From positions 372,001 to 436,000 of the forward strand of contig NZ_SBIW01000012.1 of NCBI RefSeq assembly GCF_004054195.1: DNA of 64,000 bases, given 5' to 3'. Under the pieces are notes generated by a model, which worked only from the letters and a program-made list of their open reading frames with translations, did no database searches and was not told the DNA's origin. Made by a program: the position numbers and the translations under genes. The stretch comes from Mucilaginibacter gilvus. Its GTDB lineage: Bacteria; Bacteroidota; Bacteroidia; Sphingobacteriales; Sphingobacteriaceae. This document shows positions 54,633 to 61,770 of the stretch, piece by piece. The stretch's first letter is position 1; the number at the start of each line of letters is the position of its first letter.

Positions 54633-55243
54633 ATTAAACACATAAAATATCTATTAGCCCTTCTCCTCTTTTCCACAACTGCTTCTTTGGCGCAGGACCA
54701 TAAAACGCAGATTGCCGCTTACCGCTAAAAGTATATGGACGATTTTTTGGAGGATAAAAATTCACCGCTGAAAAAAGAGGACCTGCAATACCTGCGTTTT
54801 TACGATGCCGATAGTACCTATAGAGTGGAAGCCCATGCCCGGATAGTAGTCAGCGCCCCCACTTTTGTAATGCCCGTTTTTGCAGGCACCGGGAGGGAAT
54901 ATGTAAAGTACGCCGATCTAACCATGCAGGTGAAGGGCAAGCCTATAACACTTTCGGTTTACCGCAGTACGGGGCTTGCCAAGATCCCCCTGTATGCCGA
55001 CTACCTTTTTTTACCTTTTACGGATGAAACCAACGCACAGGAAACATACGGTGGCGGCCGCTATATCGACCTCCGCGAGGGTGACTTTAAAAACGGCATC
55101 GTAACCATCGATTTTAACAAAGCCTATAACCCTTACTGCGCTTTTGCAGGCGGTTACTCATGCCCCAACCCCCCGACGAAAACCAACTAAAGATTGCCAT
55201 ACCAGCCGGCGAAAAAAAATTTGCTAAAGAGGGTACTCACTAA
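54633..55243 (+). pseudogene. Decayed DUF1684 gene with lost start, nonsense codon and frameshift
   Basis: Read in one frame from 54633, the sequence gives ATT-AAA-CAC-ATA, then a signal peptide (LLALLLFSTTASLAQ), then an in-frame TAA at 54726-54728, then MDDFLEDKNSPLKKEDL and the rest of DUF1684 (YLRFYDADSTYRVEA, GGGRYIDLREG, AYNPYCAFAGGYSCPNPP). The start is ATT where ATG is expected. After the run of C's near 55170 the frame shifts: the other frame continues DENQLKIAIPAGEKKFAKEGTH to TAA at 55241, the normal family ending. Three lesions in one gene show decay. A 151-codon frame from 54735 remains open but lacks export signal and C-terminus. Confidence 0.8.
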
Positions 55244-55302
55244 ACAGCTTAGCTGTTTTACGGTAAATAATATTATAATGTGGAATGCAGGTAAACCGAT
55301 AG

Positions 55303-55899
55303 CTATGCTACCCGCAATGCCAGTTGCTGATGAATGGCCACCACGTAGGGGGTAAGCAATATCACATCGTGGTGCTGGTGAAGTGGTATCTCCAGGAAAT
55401 CGCCGGCTTGGAGGATGTGCTCCTGCCCGGCTATCACACAACGGCAGCTGCCTTCGAGGATAAAGAAACTTTCGATGAGGTCAGAGTGGGTTTCGTCGGG
55501 GATGTTTACCTTGGAAACCACGAGGGACTGTGTCACCTGGTCATCGTGTCGTAACAAGTGATGGTAAAATGGATCAGTATGCTCCTGCGGAATAAGGCCG
55601 AATAACGCTTTAAGCCAGGCATCCAAATCGGATGAATTATCGGTAAGCGGCAAATTGTTCAGATCGAGCTCCGGAATATTAAACGCGGCGTTCAAGATCT
55701 TTTCGCGCAATCCCGGGCGTGGCGTAACAGCTAAGGATAGCGCCAGTTGCTCAAAGGCCAATTCAATAGCTTCCAGTTCCTGTTTTATGGCCGGGTAAAG
55801 GGCACACATACGCAATACTTCCTGCTGCTCGGTGGCGTTTAACGCACCTGCGCAATAGGTTTCCAGCATTCCGCTTTGTATGTATTCCTTTTCGTCCAT
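55303..55899 (-). CDS. Cupin protein with anti-sigma-like N-terminus
   Basis: From ATG 55899 the protein has 198 residues; a TTG start two codons earlier is possible. Residues 10-70 (GMLETYCAGALNATEQQEVLRMCALYPAIKQELEAIELAFEQL) resemble the anti-sigma segment of ChrR/RskA-type proteins. Residues 100-198 form a cupin (FYHHLLRHDD, ESFFILEGSCRCVIAGQEHILQAGDFLEIPLHQHHDV) with several metal-ligand histidines. In ChrR such a fusion holds an ECF sigma factor until a signal arrives. No sigma gene is next to it, so it either controls a distant sigma or has a different use. Confidence 0.75.
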   Translation of the reverse strand: MDEKEYIQSGMLETYCAGALNATEQQEVLRMCALYPAIKQELEAIELAFEQLALSLAVTPRPGLREKILNAAFNIPELDLNNLPLTDNSSDLDAWLKALFGLIPQEHTDPFYHHLLRHDDQVTQSLVVSKVNIPDETHSDLIESFFILEGSCRCVIAGQEHILQAGDFLEIPLHQHHDVILLTPYVVAIHQQLALRVA

Positions 55900-56149
55900 T
55901 AACAAGTAAGGGGTTATGATTAAATTAATGTCGCAAAGATACTTTTAATGTGGTGGTTAAGAGTTGCGTTTAAAAATAATCGCAGAGATAAGGGGAGTTA
56001 AATAGCTGAAATTGGAGTAAGAGGTGGGGAATTAAGACGAAATGGGGAAATATTTAGTCCTTTCGGGTTGCCTACAGGCGGCCGTCCTAAATCATCAGCA
56101 TGGTAACCTCAGTTTTTTCTGTTAATTTTAGGTTGGGTTAATTATCTAT

Positions 56150-56965
56150 ATGCGTTACAGGGAATACATTCCGGGGAGTATTTTAAAGCGTTATGTGCAA
56201 TGCTATTTTACGTGCGAATCTGACACCCACATCGTTACCGAAGACAAGGTTTTTGCCTCGGGCAAAGTAGAGCTGATGTTTAACCTGGGCGACGATGGGC
56301 CGCAAAGGCTTGTAAACGGCGGGCTGCTTAGCCAGCCACGTGTGCAATTGTGGGGGCAAACCATCCGGCCATTTACGTTTACCTCCAGTGGGAAGCACGC
56401 CATGCTGGGCATCCGCTTTTTTGCGCATACCGCCGCCTGCTTTTTTGAGGAACCGATAGCTGACTTCAACGACCAGGTAACCGACTTTCACGACGTAGCT
56501 GGCAAGCATGGGCGCTTGCTTTACGAAAAGCTACTGGACGCCCCTTTACTTACCCGGCGAATAGCTCTTATTGAAGAATTCCTTTTGGCGCGCCTCCTGC
56601 GTTTCCAACCAAAAATGGGGAAGCTAAAGTTGATGAACAGCATCATCCACAGCGTTAACCACGATGATCTTCCGGATAATATCAACGCCGTTGCCGCCAG
56701 GTACGGCATCTCCTCCCGCTACCTGCAAAAGGTGTTTTTGGCTTATTCGGGCTTAACGCCAAACCCGTTCGGTAAGATATCGCGGTTCCAAAAAAGCCTG
56801 CAGCTGGTAACGCAAAAAGAACTGCCGCTAACCACCATTGCCCACAGCTGCGGTTATTACGACCAATCGCATTTTATTAAGGATTTTAAATTTTTCACCG
56901 GCTTTACGCCCTCCCATTTCCAGCCCGAAAGCTCCACAGACCTTTTTGTGCCGCTGAGCAACTGA
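56150..56965 (+). CDS. AraC family transcriptional regulator
   Basis: The 271-residue protein has an N-terminal sensor part of DUF6597 type (YREYIPGSILKRYVQCYFTCE, DKVFASGKVELMFNLGDDGP) and a C-terminal double helix-turn-helix (about residues 165-260, NAVAARYGISSRYLQKVFLAYSGLTP and TIAHSCGYYDQSHFIKDFKFFTGFTPSHF). These are standard AraC-family marks. It lies directly before a signal-peptide-bearing SnoaL-like gene with its own promoter, so regulation of that gene is plausible. Effector unknown. Confidence 0.92.
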   Translation: MRYREYIPGSILKRYVQCYFTCESDTHIVTEDKVFASGKVELMFNLGDDGPQRLVNGGLLSQPRVQLWGQTIRPFTFTSSGKHAMLGIRFFAHTAACFFEEPIADFNDQVTDFHDVAGKHGRLLYEKLLDAPLLTRRIALIEEFLLARLLRFQPKMGKLKLMNSIIHSVNHDDLPDNINAVAARYGISSRYLQKVFLAYSGLTPNPFGKISRFQKSLQLVTQKELPLTTIAHSCGYYDQSHFIKDFKFFTGFTPSHFQPESSTDLFVPLSN

Positions 56966-56984
56966 TCAGTTCCGATTTTTACAA

Positions 56985-57013
56985 TTTGTTGGTTTTCATA
57001 AGCGATAGGTTTG
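56985..57013 (+). promoter_or_regulatory. Promoter before the SnoaL-like gene
   Basis: TTTG at 56985-56988 and TAGGTTTG at 57006-57013 (17 bases apart) fit the Bacteroidetes -33/-7 pattern TTTG...TAnnTTTG, with the -7 box exact. The ATG follows 23 bases later. Confidence 0.65.
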
Positions 57014-57036
57014 TGCCATAAAACAAACCCATCAAC

Positions 57037-57495
57037 ATGAAAAAGAACATTATTTTAGCAACGCTTGCTGCCTTATTCTTCCTATCCATCAGTCACCCAT
57101 CTATGGGTCAGGAACTCCCGGCGATCAGGAAAGAAATAGAAAAGGACAACGCCCTGTACTTTCGCCTGTTTCAAAACAAAGATGCCGCCATTGTTACGCT
57201 CTACACGGTCGACGGCATTCTGCTGCCGCCAAACGCACCCGCGGTAAGTGGCCGCGCAGCGCTGCTTAAAGATTTTAAAGCAGCCTACGCTGATACTAAA
57301 CTTAAAGGCGTAAAATTCTCCACCTCCAATGTTTACGGCGACGGCAAACTATACCTATGCGAAGAAGGCACCTGGCAAGTATTCAACACCAACGGCAGTA
57401 TAATAGATACCGGAAAATACCTCAAACTTTGGAAAAAGACGCCGGAGGGCTGGAGGATCTTCAGGGATATTTTTAATAGTGACAGGAAAAGCTAA
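57037..57495 (+). CDS. Secreted SnoaL-like (DUF4440) protein
   Basis: The 152-residue protein has a signal peptide (MKKNIILATLAALFFLSISHPSMGQ). It is followed by an NTF2-like domain of the DUF4440/SnoaL kind: IRKEIEKDNALYFRLFQNKDAAIVTLYTVDGILLPPNAPAVSGRAALLKDF and YLKLWKKTPEGWRIFRDIFN at the end. Family members are small cone-shaped domains that bind or isomerise small molecules. The gene has its own promoter after the AraC regulator. No substrate can be named. Confidence 0.88.
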   Translation: MKKNIILATLAALFFLSISHPSMGQELPAIRKEIEKDNALYFRLFQNKDAAIVTLYTVDGILLPPNAPAVSGRAALLKDFKAAYADTKLKGVKFSTSNVYGDGKLYLCEEGTWQVFNTNGSIIDTGKYLKLWKKTPEGWRIFRDIFNSDRKS

Positions 57496-57651
57496 GAAGC
57501 GGGAAGGCCAACCAAGTAATAAGCTGTATGTCTGTTCATTATAAACTAAAAGATTAATGTGCCGCGATTTGTATAAGTAACAGTTGGTGTTGATTAATCT
57601 TAACGATATATTAATATCTTTCGATTAATTTGCGATACAAAAACCATCTAC

Positions 57652-58662
57652 ATGAAAAAACAATTAATCAGTACTTATTTAGCGTTAACGGTATCGCTTT
57701 TCTGTTCCATTAATGCGAACGCGCAGTTTGGCGGCCTCGGAAAAAAACTATTGGACAAAGGTACCGAAGTGGTATCAGGCGGCGGATTAAACAAAATACT
57801 AAAGCAGCCGCAAGCCATCACTACCAACTTTCAGGACGTTGATAAAACAGGCTCCAAGTCGCCCTCGTTTACCGACGGGAAGCAGCCACAGCCCTTGTAC
57901 TTGTTACCTAAAGCCCCAGCCGGCGGCTACCAGCTTTGCGAAGGCTTTTACGAAATGACCAATAAAAGCTATTGCCTGCACGCCGGTACCCGCGGCCCCA
58001 GCAGCGGCGATGGCTATATGCTGGCGCCCGTGTTAGGCCCCAAAAAGGAAGTAGTGATCCTCATCCTGAAGAGTGGCGAGAAGCACCCCGAGGTTACCCA
58101 GCACAGCATACAGGTATTGCTTTGGGCCATTATTGCCCGCACCCGTTTTGTTGATATGGGTAACGATATTAAACTCACCGCAAGCACCCTGCTAACCCCG
58201 CAGCAACTGCTGATGCTGGAGGGCGGCGCGCTTGGCGTATTACCCGCAAACCTGATGGACAAGGCAAAAGGCCAGTTGCCGCCGGCTGTACAAGCCGTAT
58301 TTGAGGCGGAGAACAACATCCGCAGGCTTGCAGCATCGGGTTCGTCATCCTACGAGGAGATGGAGAAATACGCGATACTGGCCGGCCTGGCTCCGCAACC
58401 CGACCCGGATGTGCCATCGGGCATTTGGTCGCTGCACCCGGATGGGTACTACATCCGCTTTATTCCCAGCGGTTACTCTGTTACCAAAACGCAAATTTAT
58501 GTACCAAAGGAACTTGTTGCAGCCAAACCAAACCTAATTTACGATGCCCCTAACGGAATAGCCTGCCCCGCAAACGTTGGCTCCCAGCGCCTCGCCCAAA
58601 CCAACGAACCCCTCCACCCGGACTATACACAAAAACTAAAAACTGTTTGCTTTAGTAAATAA
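57652..58662 (+). CDS. Secreted hypothetical protein, 336 aa
   Basis: The 336-residue protein has a signal peptide (cleavage near NANAQ, residue 24) followed by a Gly-rich start (FGGLGKKLLDKG). The middle holds LYLLPKAPAGGYQLCEGFYEMTNKSYCLHAGTRGPSSGDGYMLAPVLGPK, with two cysteines that may bond. The C-terminal third has SGIWSLHPDGYYIRFIPSGYSVTKTQIYVPKE. No family is recognised by eye. Helical content is predicted in the centre. A good terminator ends it, so it is monocistronic. Confidence 0.7.
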   Translation: MKKQLISTYLALTVSLFCSINANAQFGGLGKKLLDKGTEVVSGGGLNKILKQPQAITTNFQDVDKTGSKSPSFTDGKQPQPLYLLPKAPAGGYQLCEGFYEMTNKSYCLHAGTRGPSSGDGYMLAPVLGPKKEVVILILKSGEKHPEVTQHSIQVLLWAIIARTRFVDMGNDIKLTASTLLTPQQLLMLEGGALGVLPANLMDKAKGQLPPAVQAVFEAENNIRRLAASGSSSYEEMEKYAILAGLAPQPDPDVPSGIWSLHPDGYYIRFIPSGYSVTKTQIYVPKELVAAKPNLIYDAPNGIACPANVGSQRLAQTNEPLHPDYTQKLKTVCFSK

Positions 58663-58666
58663 ATAA

Positions 58667-58702
58667 ACGGCCGGGCAGCGATATTGCGTCCGGCCGGTTT
58701 TA
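58667..58702 (+). terminator. Intrinsic terminator after the 336-aa gene
   Basis: ACGGCCGG and CCGGCCGGT arms pair over seven to eight bases, with further pairing GC/GCG inside, followed by TTTT. Confidence 0.85.
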
Positions 58703-58759
58703 ACATTTCCTGTAAGCACTTAGCCTAAAGTCTGTGTTATCACCAACTTTATTCCCGTC

Positions 58760-59040
58760 CGGTCAGGAGTCCACGCCTGACTGCAAATGTTTGTCAGCGT
58801 CCACGCTGACGGGCCACCACTGGTCAAAGTTTAAAACTTCGACCTATAATAGAGCAAGAATTCTTCTTGCGAGGGCAAGCTGAAAGCTTGGAAAATTATA
58901 GGTCCAAGTTACGCTATGCTAAACTTGGACCAGTGGGTGGCATACTCGTGACATCTACTAATAGTTGATATAGCAAATGATAGGCACGAGTACTCCACGC
59001 TTTTTCCCAGCGCTGCATACTCGCGCCAGGGGAGGGGAGA
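58760..59040. repeat. Cluster of palindromic repeats (families E and B)
   Basis: Three elements follow one another. First, two hairpins at 58764-58812: GTCAGG/CCTGAC and GTCAGCGT/ACGCTGAC. Second, a large inverted repeat (family E) at about 58815-58936, with outer arms CACTGGTCAAAGTTTA and TAAACTTGGACCAGTG and inner arms ACCTATAAT and ATTATAGGT. Third, family B copy 2 (58931-59040) with GTGGGTGGCATACTCGTGAC, TAGGCACGAGTACTCC and GCATACTCGCGCCAGGGGAGG. No gene is supported in this 430-base gap. Confidence 0.7.
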
Positions 59041-59093
59041 ATATTCCAACTACTTCACTTCTATGGGCATGAAAACGAAACAAAAGGTTAAAT

Positions 59094-60047
59094 TTGAACA
59101 AACCTTTAGCAGTGAAGTATTTTTTTGAGCATTACTTATTTTTCGATGCTGTCTCAGCGGGCCAGATTGCAGCGTCGGTTTTAGCTGCTATTATATCTAT
59201 TGTAGCGCTTAATAAGGATTTTCGATCAAAAACTTTAGCACTTCAAAAAGAAGCAAGGATGATTAGGCTTGTGATCTTATTCGTAACCGGCCTATCTATT
59301 TTAAATGCGTTTATTTCTTCTTATTCTTCTCATGAAGACAAATGGGAATTAAAGAACCAATTGAACAAACTACGTGGCGATAACAAATTATTACAGGAAA
59401 ATCTTACTAAATCCCAATTAGCTCTACAAAAGAGTTTAGACGACAAGGCAGCAGGAATCACAGCCAGTCAAGTAAATTCGTCAAAAAGACTTCTTGAAAG
59501 CGCAGATGTGTTGAGAGATATCGTGGGAGGTACTGATGAAATACCTGCTTTTCAATTTGCAATCAGTTCGGTGACAAAAATGGGCGCCATACTCAATAAT
59601 AATTCGACAAGCCCTGTGTATAATTTAAACGTTACTATTGTAAATACAGATAAGTTAAGCGGTTGCAAATTGATCAAGGCTAAATTCGGAAATGCCTATA
59701 ACAAATCTTGCTTTGATACAGTTGCAAGAGACTTCGGTGTAATCCCAATTATAATGTCGAAAGGCGCTTTCTCTATGGAACTTCCTGCGCGACAATACTC
59801 AGATGAGGTCGGCCATTACGTTGTTTTTCTAATGTATAAAAATAGGCGGTACAGGCTTGAAAATATTGTCAAAATTATAGATCATAATATTCGCCAAGCC
59901 TCGCGTGTAATTGAATTCGACAATAATTATAAAGATTTAAAGGCACGCATTGTTAAGCAACCGAGGGGATATGATTTACCAACTGTTAACTGGAAAAATG
60001 AATTTCCGATTAAATTAAATCGGCCAGTGTTTGGAATAGAATTTTAA
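59094..60047 (+). CDS. Hypothetical two-helix membrane protein with coiled coil
   Basis: The 317-residue frame begins at TTG; an ATG at 59069 exists but is in another frame and stops soon. The protein has two membrane helices (residues about 17-40 and 57-75), a coiled coil with Asn/Leu heptads (KWELKNQLNKLRGDNKLLQENLTKSQLALQKSLDD, about 84-120), and a soluble beta-rich C-terminal domain. The gene is AT-rich relative to neighbours, flanked by repeats, and has no recognised family. It looks accessory. The unusual start leaves some doubt on the N-terminus. Confidence 0.6.
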   Translation: MNKPLAVKYFFEHYLFFDAVSAGQIAASVLAAIISIVALNKDFRSKTLALQKEARMIRLVILFVTGLSILNAFISSYSSHEDKWELKNQLNKLRGDNKLLQENLTKSQLALQKSLDDKAAGITASQVNSSKRLLESADVLRDIVGGTDEIPAFQFAISSVTKMGAILNNNSTSPVYNLNVTIVNTDKLSGCKLIKAKFGNAYNKSCFDTVARDFGVIPIIMSKGAFSMELPARQYSDEVGHYVVFLMYKNRRYRLENIVKIIDHNIRQASRVIEFDNNYKDLKARIVKQPRGYDLPTVNWKNEFPIKLNRPVFGIEF

Positions 60048-60112
60048 ACCCCTTAACTGATCGACATCCCTAATCAAACCTAAATGAATTATTCTCCGCC
60101 TTAATAAATCCC

Positions 60113-60270
60113 TCACTGGTCGAAGTTTATAACTTCGACCTAAAATGCGTTAAGCTTCCAGCTTAACACCCCTAAGCCCGATAGCAGCGTAAAGCCCGGA
60201 CGAAGGAGGACTTGCAGCGAATAGCGGGGCAGAACCTAACCTAAGTACTGCTGCCCCTGCTTTTCTAAAC
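60113..60270. repeat. Family E copy 2 and family A copy 5
   Basis: CACTGGTCGAAGTTTATAAC, then TTCGACCTAAAATGC and AAGCTTCCAGCTT (60113-60166), repeats the left arm of family E seen at 58815. Directly after it, 60168-60270 is family A in inverted orientation: TAAGCCCGATAGCAGCGTAA, AGCCCGG, CTTGCAGCGAATAGCGGGGC and CTGCCCCTGCTTTTCTAAA. Both families thus lie side by side. Confidence 0.7.
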
Positions 60271-60303
60271 AATAGCACACACAAACATAAAAACCTTGCA
60301 CGC

Positions 60304-60327
60304 GCCCTTCGACAGGCTCGGGGTGAC
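60304..60327 (-). repeat. Dispersed repeat family D, copy 2
   Basis: CCTTCGACAGGCTCGGGGTG is the inverted counterpart of 54532-54553. Confidence 0.6.
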
Positions 60328-60410
60328 AACCGCACCTATCCACAAAGTGGGAAATAAAATTCATCTTCAACCTTCCCCAATTAAGCCCGGGGTGTGCTCC
60401 ACGGCAGTAT

Positions 60411-60650
60411 TAAGGTGTTCCAATTATTTTTTGCTCTTTTTGCATTTTTAATAATTTACTGATAATGAATGTATTATGAATTTACCTAAATAGTTAAGGT
60501 GTTCCAAAGTGTTTTTAGAAAAAAATGTAAAGTGTTGATAATCAAAATGCATGGTGTTCCAAAGTGTTCCACAAAAAACTGTAAAGCGTTGGTATACAAT
60601 ACTGTTTTAAAAATAGGTGTTCCGCTTTCAAAGTGGAACACTTACAGCCC
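60411..60650. repeat. Iterated GTGTTCC elements in an AT-rich gap
   Basis: GGTGTTCC occurs at about 60414, 60498, 60553 and 60616, twice extended to GGTGTTCCAAAGTGTT. The related segments TAAAGTGTTG and TAAAGCGTTG lie between. The last copy pairs with its inverse (GTGTTCCGCTTT, one base, AAAGTGGAACAC) in a 12-base stem. The spacing is irregular (84, 55, 63). No gene is supported from 60048 to 60845 apart from the tRNA remnant. Origin iterons, a repressor site array or relics of an element end are possible. Confidence 0.55.
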
Positions 60651-60783
60651 CAAAACTTAGTCCTCCGGCCGCTCCTTAGGGTTCGCCATGCGGACAATTC
60701 ACCCGGCTTGGTGCTATTCAGGCTGATGGTTACTATGTGTTTTATGTTGTGATGCTTTGTATTGGGTCCACATCATAAGAATT

Positions 60784-60826
60784 ACGCCCTTAGAGAGACT
60801 CGAACTCTCAAGAGGAAATTCTTAAC
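60784..60826 (-). pseudogene. Remnant of a tRNA-Leu 3' half
   Basis: GCCCTTAGAGAGACTCGAAC and TCTCAAGAGGAAATTCTTAAC match the T arm, variable arm and acceptor 3' side of the tRNA-Leu at 61082-61165 with a few changes. The anticodon and D arms are missing. Confidence 0.7.
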
Positions 60827-60845
60827 AGGAAAGTAATTTGAATTG

Positions 60846-60929
60846 TGCCCAGAACGAGATTCGAACTCGTACATCCTTGCGAATGCCACCCCCTCAAGAT
60901 GGTGCGTCTACCAATTTCGCCACCTGGGC
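60846..60929 (-). tRNA. tRNA-Leu (anticodon GAG)
   Basis: On the minus strand an 84-base cloverleaf folds: acceptor GCCCAGG with TCTGGGC, D arm GCGAAATTGGTAGACGC, and anticodon stem CCATC/GGTGG with loop TTGAGGG giving GAG. A long variable arm typical of leucine tRNAs (CATTCGCAAGGATG) and T arm ACGAG-TTCGAAT-CTCGT complete it. CCA is not encoded. Confidence 0.93.
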
Positions 60930-61081
60930 ATTAAAAGAAAGATTTGAGCTGTGAGATTTTAGATATGAGACAAACTCAGGATTGAGTGCTGTTCCTTAAC
61001 AAGATCCAGTGGTATATTAAATGTAAGAAATGAGTTATTTCAAATCTCACATCTAATATCTCAAATCTAATAAAATGGATG

Positions 61082-61165
61082 TGCCCGAAGAGAGACTCGA
61101 ACTCTCAAGAGACAATTCTCAACGGCTTCTGAGACCGCAACGTTTACCAATTTCGCCATCCGGGC
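61082..61165 (-). tRNA. tRNA-Leu (anticodon CAG)
   Basis: On the minus strand: acceptor GCCCGGA with TTCGGGC, D arm GCGAAATTGGTAAACG, anticodon stem GCGGT/GCCGT with loop CTCAGAA giving CAG, a long variable arm (TTGAGAATTGTCTCTT), and T arm GAGAG-TTCGAGT-CTCTC. CCA is not encoded. A short inverted repeat of GATTTGAG/CTCAAATC type lies between the two leucine tRNAs. Confidence 0.93.
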
Positions 61166-61279
61166 AATAGAACGATTTTTCCTTTAACGTTTGCTGGCTT
61201 GCGGCCATACACCCATTGCGGGCTGCAAATATAACCGTTTACCCCATCCAAATAAAAATAAATGCAAAATAAGCTGCGT

Positions 61280-61310
61280 TTTGCAAATACGATGGTAAAA
61301 CTTACCTTCG
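61280..61310 (+). promoter_or_regulatory. Promoter before the DUF2147 gene
   Basis: TTTG at 61280-61283 and TACCTTCG at 61303-61310, 19 bases apart, match the Bacteroidetes -33/-7 arrangement. The ATG is 22 bases downstream. Confidence 0.65.
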
Positions 61311-61332
61311 GTGTAACCAATTATTACACTTC

Positions 61333-61770
61333 ATGATCAAAAAAACATGTATAGCGCTGCTGTTTACTATGGTATGTGCGCTTACCGCATCAGCACAAAA
61401 AGCCGACGCTATTTTAGGCAAATGGATAAACCCAAGCGGCGAAGGCCAGGTGCTTATTTTTAAAAAAGGGAATAAATACTTCGGCAAATTGGCCTGGATG
61501 AAAGAGCCTAATGATGCCAGCGGCAACCCCAAACTGGATGCCCTGAACCCGGATAAGGCTTTGCAGTCGCGCCCTAAATTGGGGATAGAGTTATTAAAGA
61601 ACTTCACCTTTGATGGCGACGACGTTTATGAGGACGGCACCATCTACGACCCGAAATCCGGTAAAACTTATAGCTGCAAAATGACGCTGAAGGGCGATAT
61701 TTTGAAAATTCGTGGCTATATTGGCATTTCGTTATTTGGACGAAGCGAAAATTGGGCACGTGTAAAATGA
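61333..61770 (+). CDS. DUF2147 secreted protein
   Basis: The 145-residue protein has a signal peptide (MIKKTCIALLFTMVCALTASAQ) and a DUF2147 domain: ILGKWINPSGEGQVLIFKKGNKYFGKLAWMKEPND, GIELLKNFTFDGDDVYEDGTIYDPKSGKTYSCKMTLKGDILKIRGYIG. It is a beta-barrel fold (lipocalin-like) of unknown ligand. Its stop overlaps the next start as ATGA (61767-61770), so both are translated together. Confidence 0.92.
   Translation: MIKKTCIALLFTMVCALTASAQKADAILGKWINPSGEGQVLIFKKGNKYFGKLAWMKEPNDASGNPKLDALNPDKALQSRPKLGIELLKNFTFDGDDVYEDGTIYDPKSGKTYSCKMTLKGDILKIRGYIGISLFGRSENWARVK

Noticed and set aside
59063..59128. ATG-started 19-codon frame before the coiled-coil gene as its true start with a frameshift
   Set aside because: Possible, but the TTG-started frame already includes the first membrane helix; one sequence cannot show a frameshift here.
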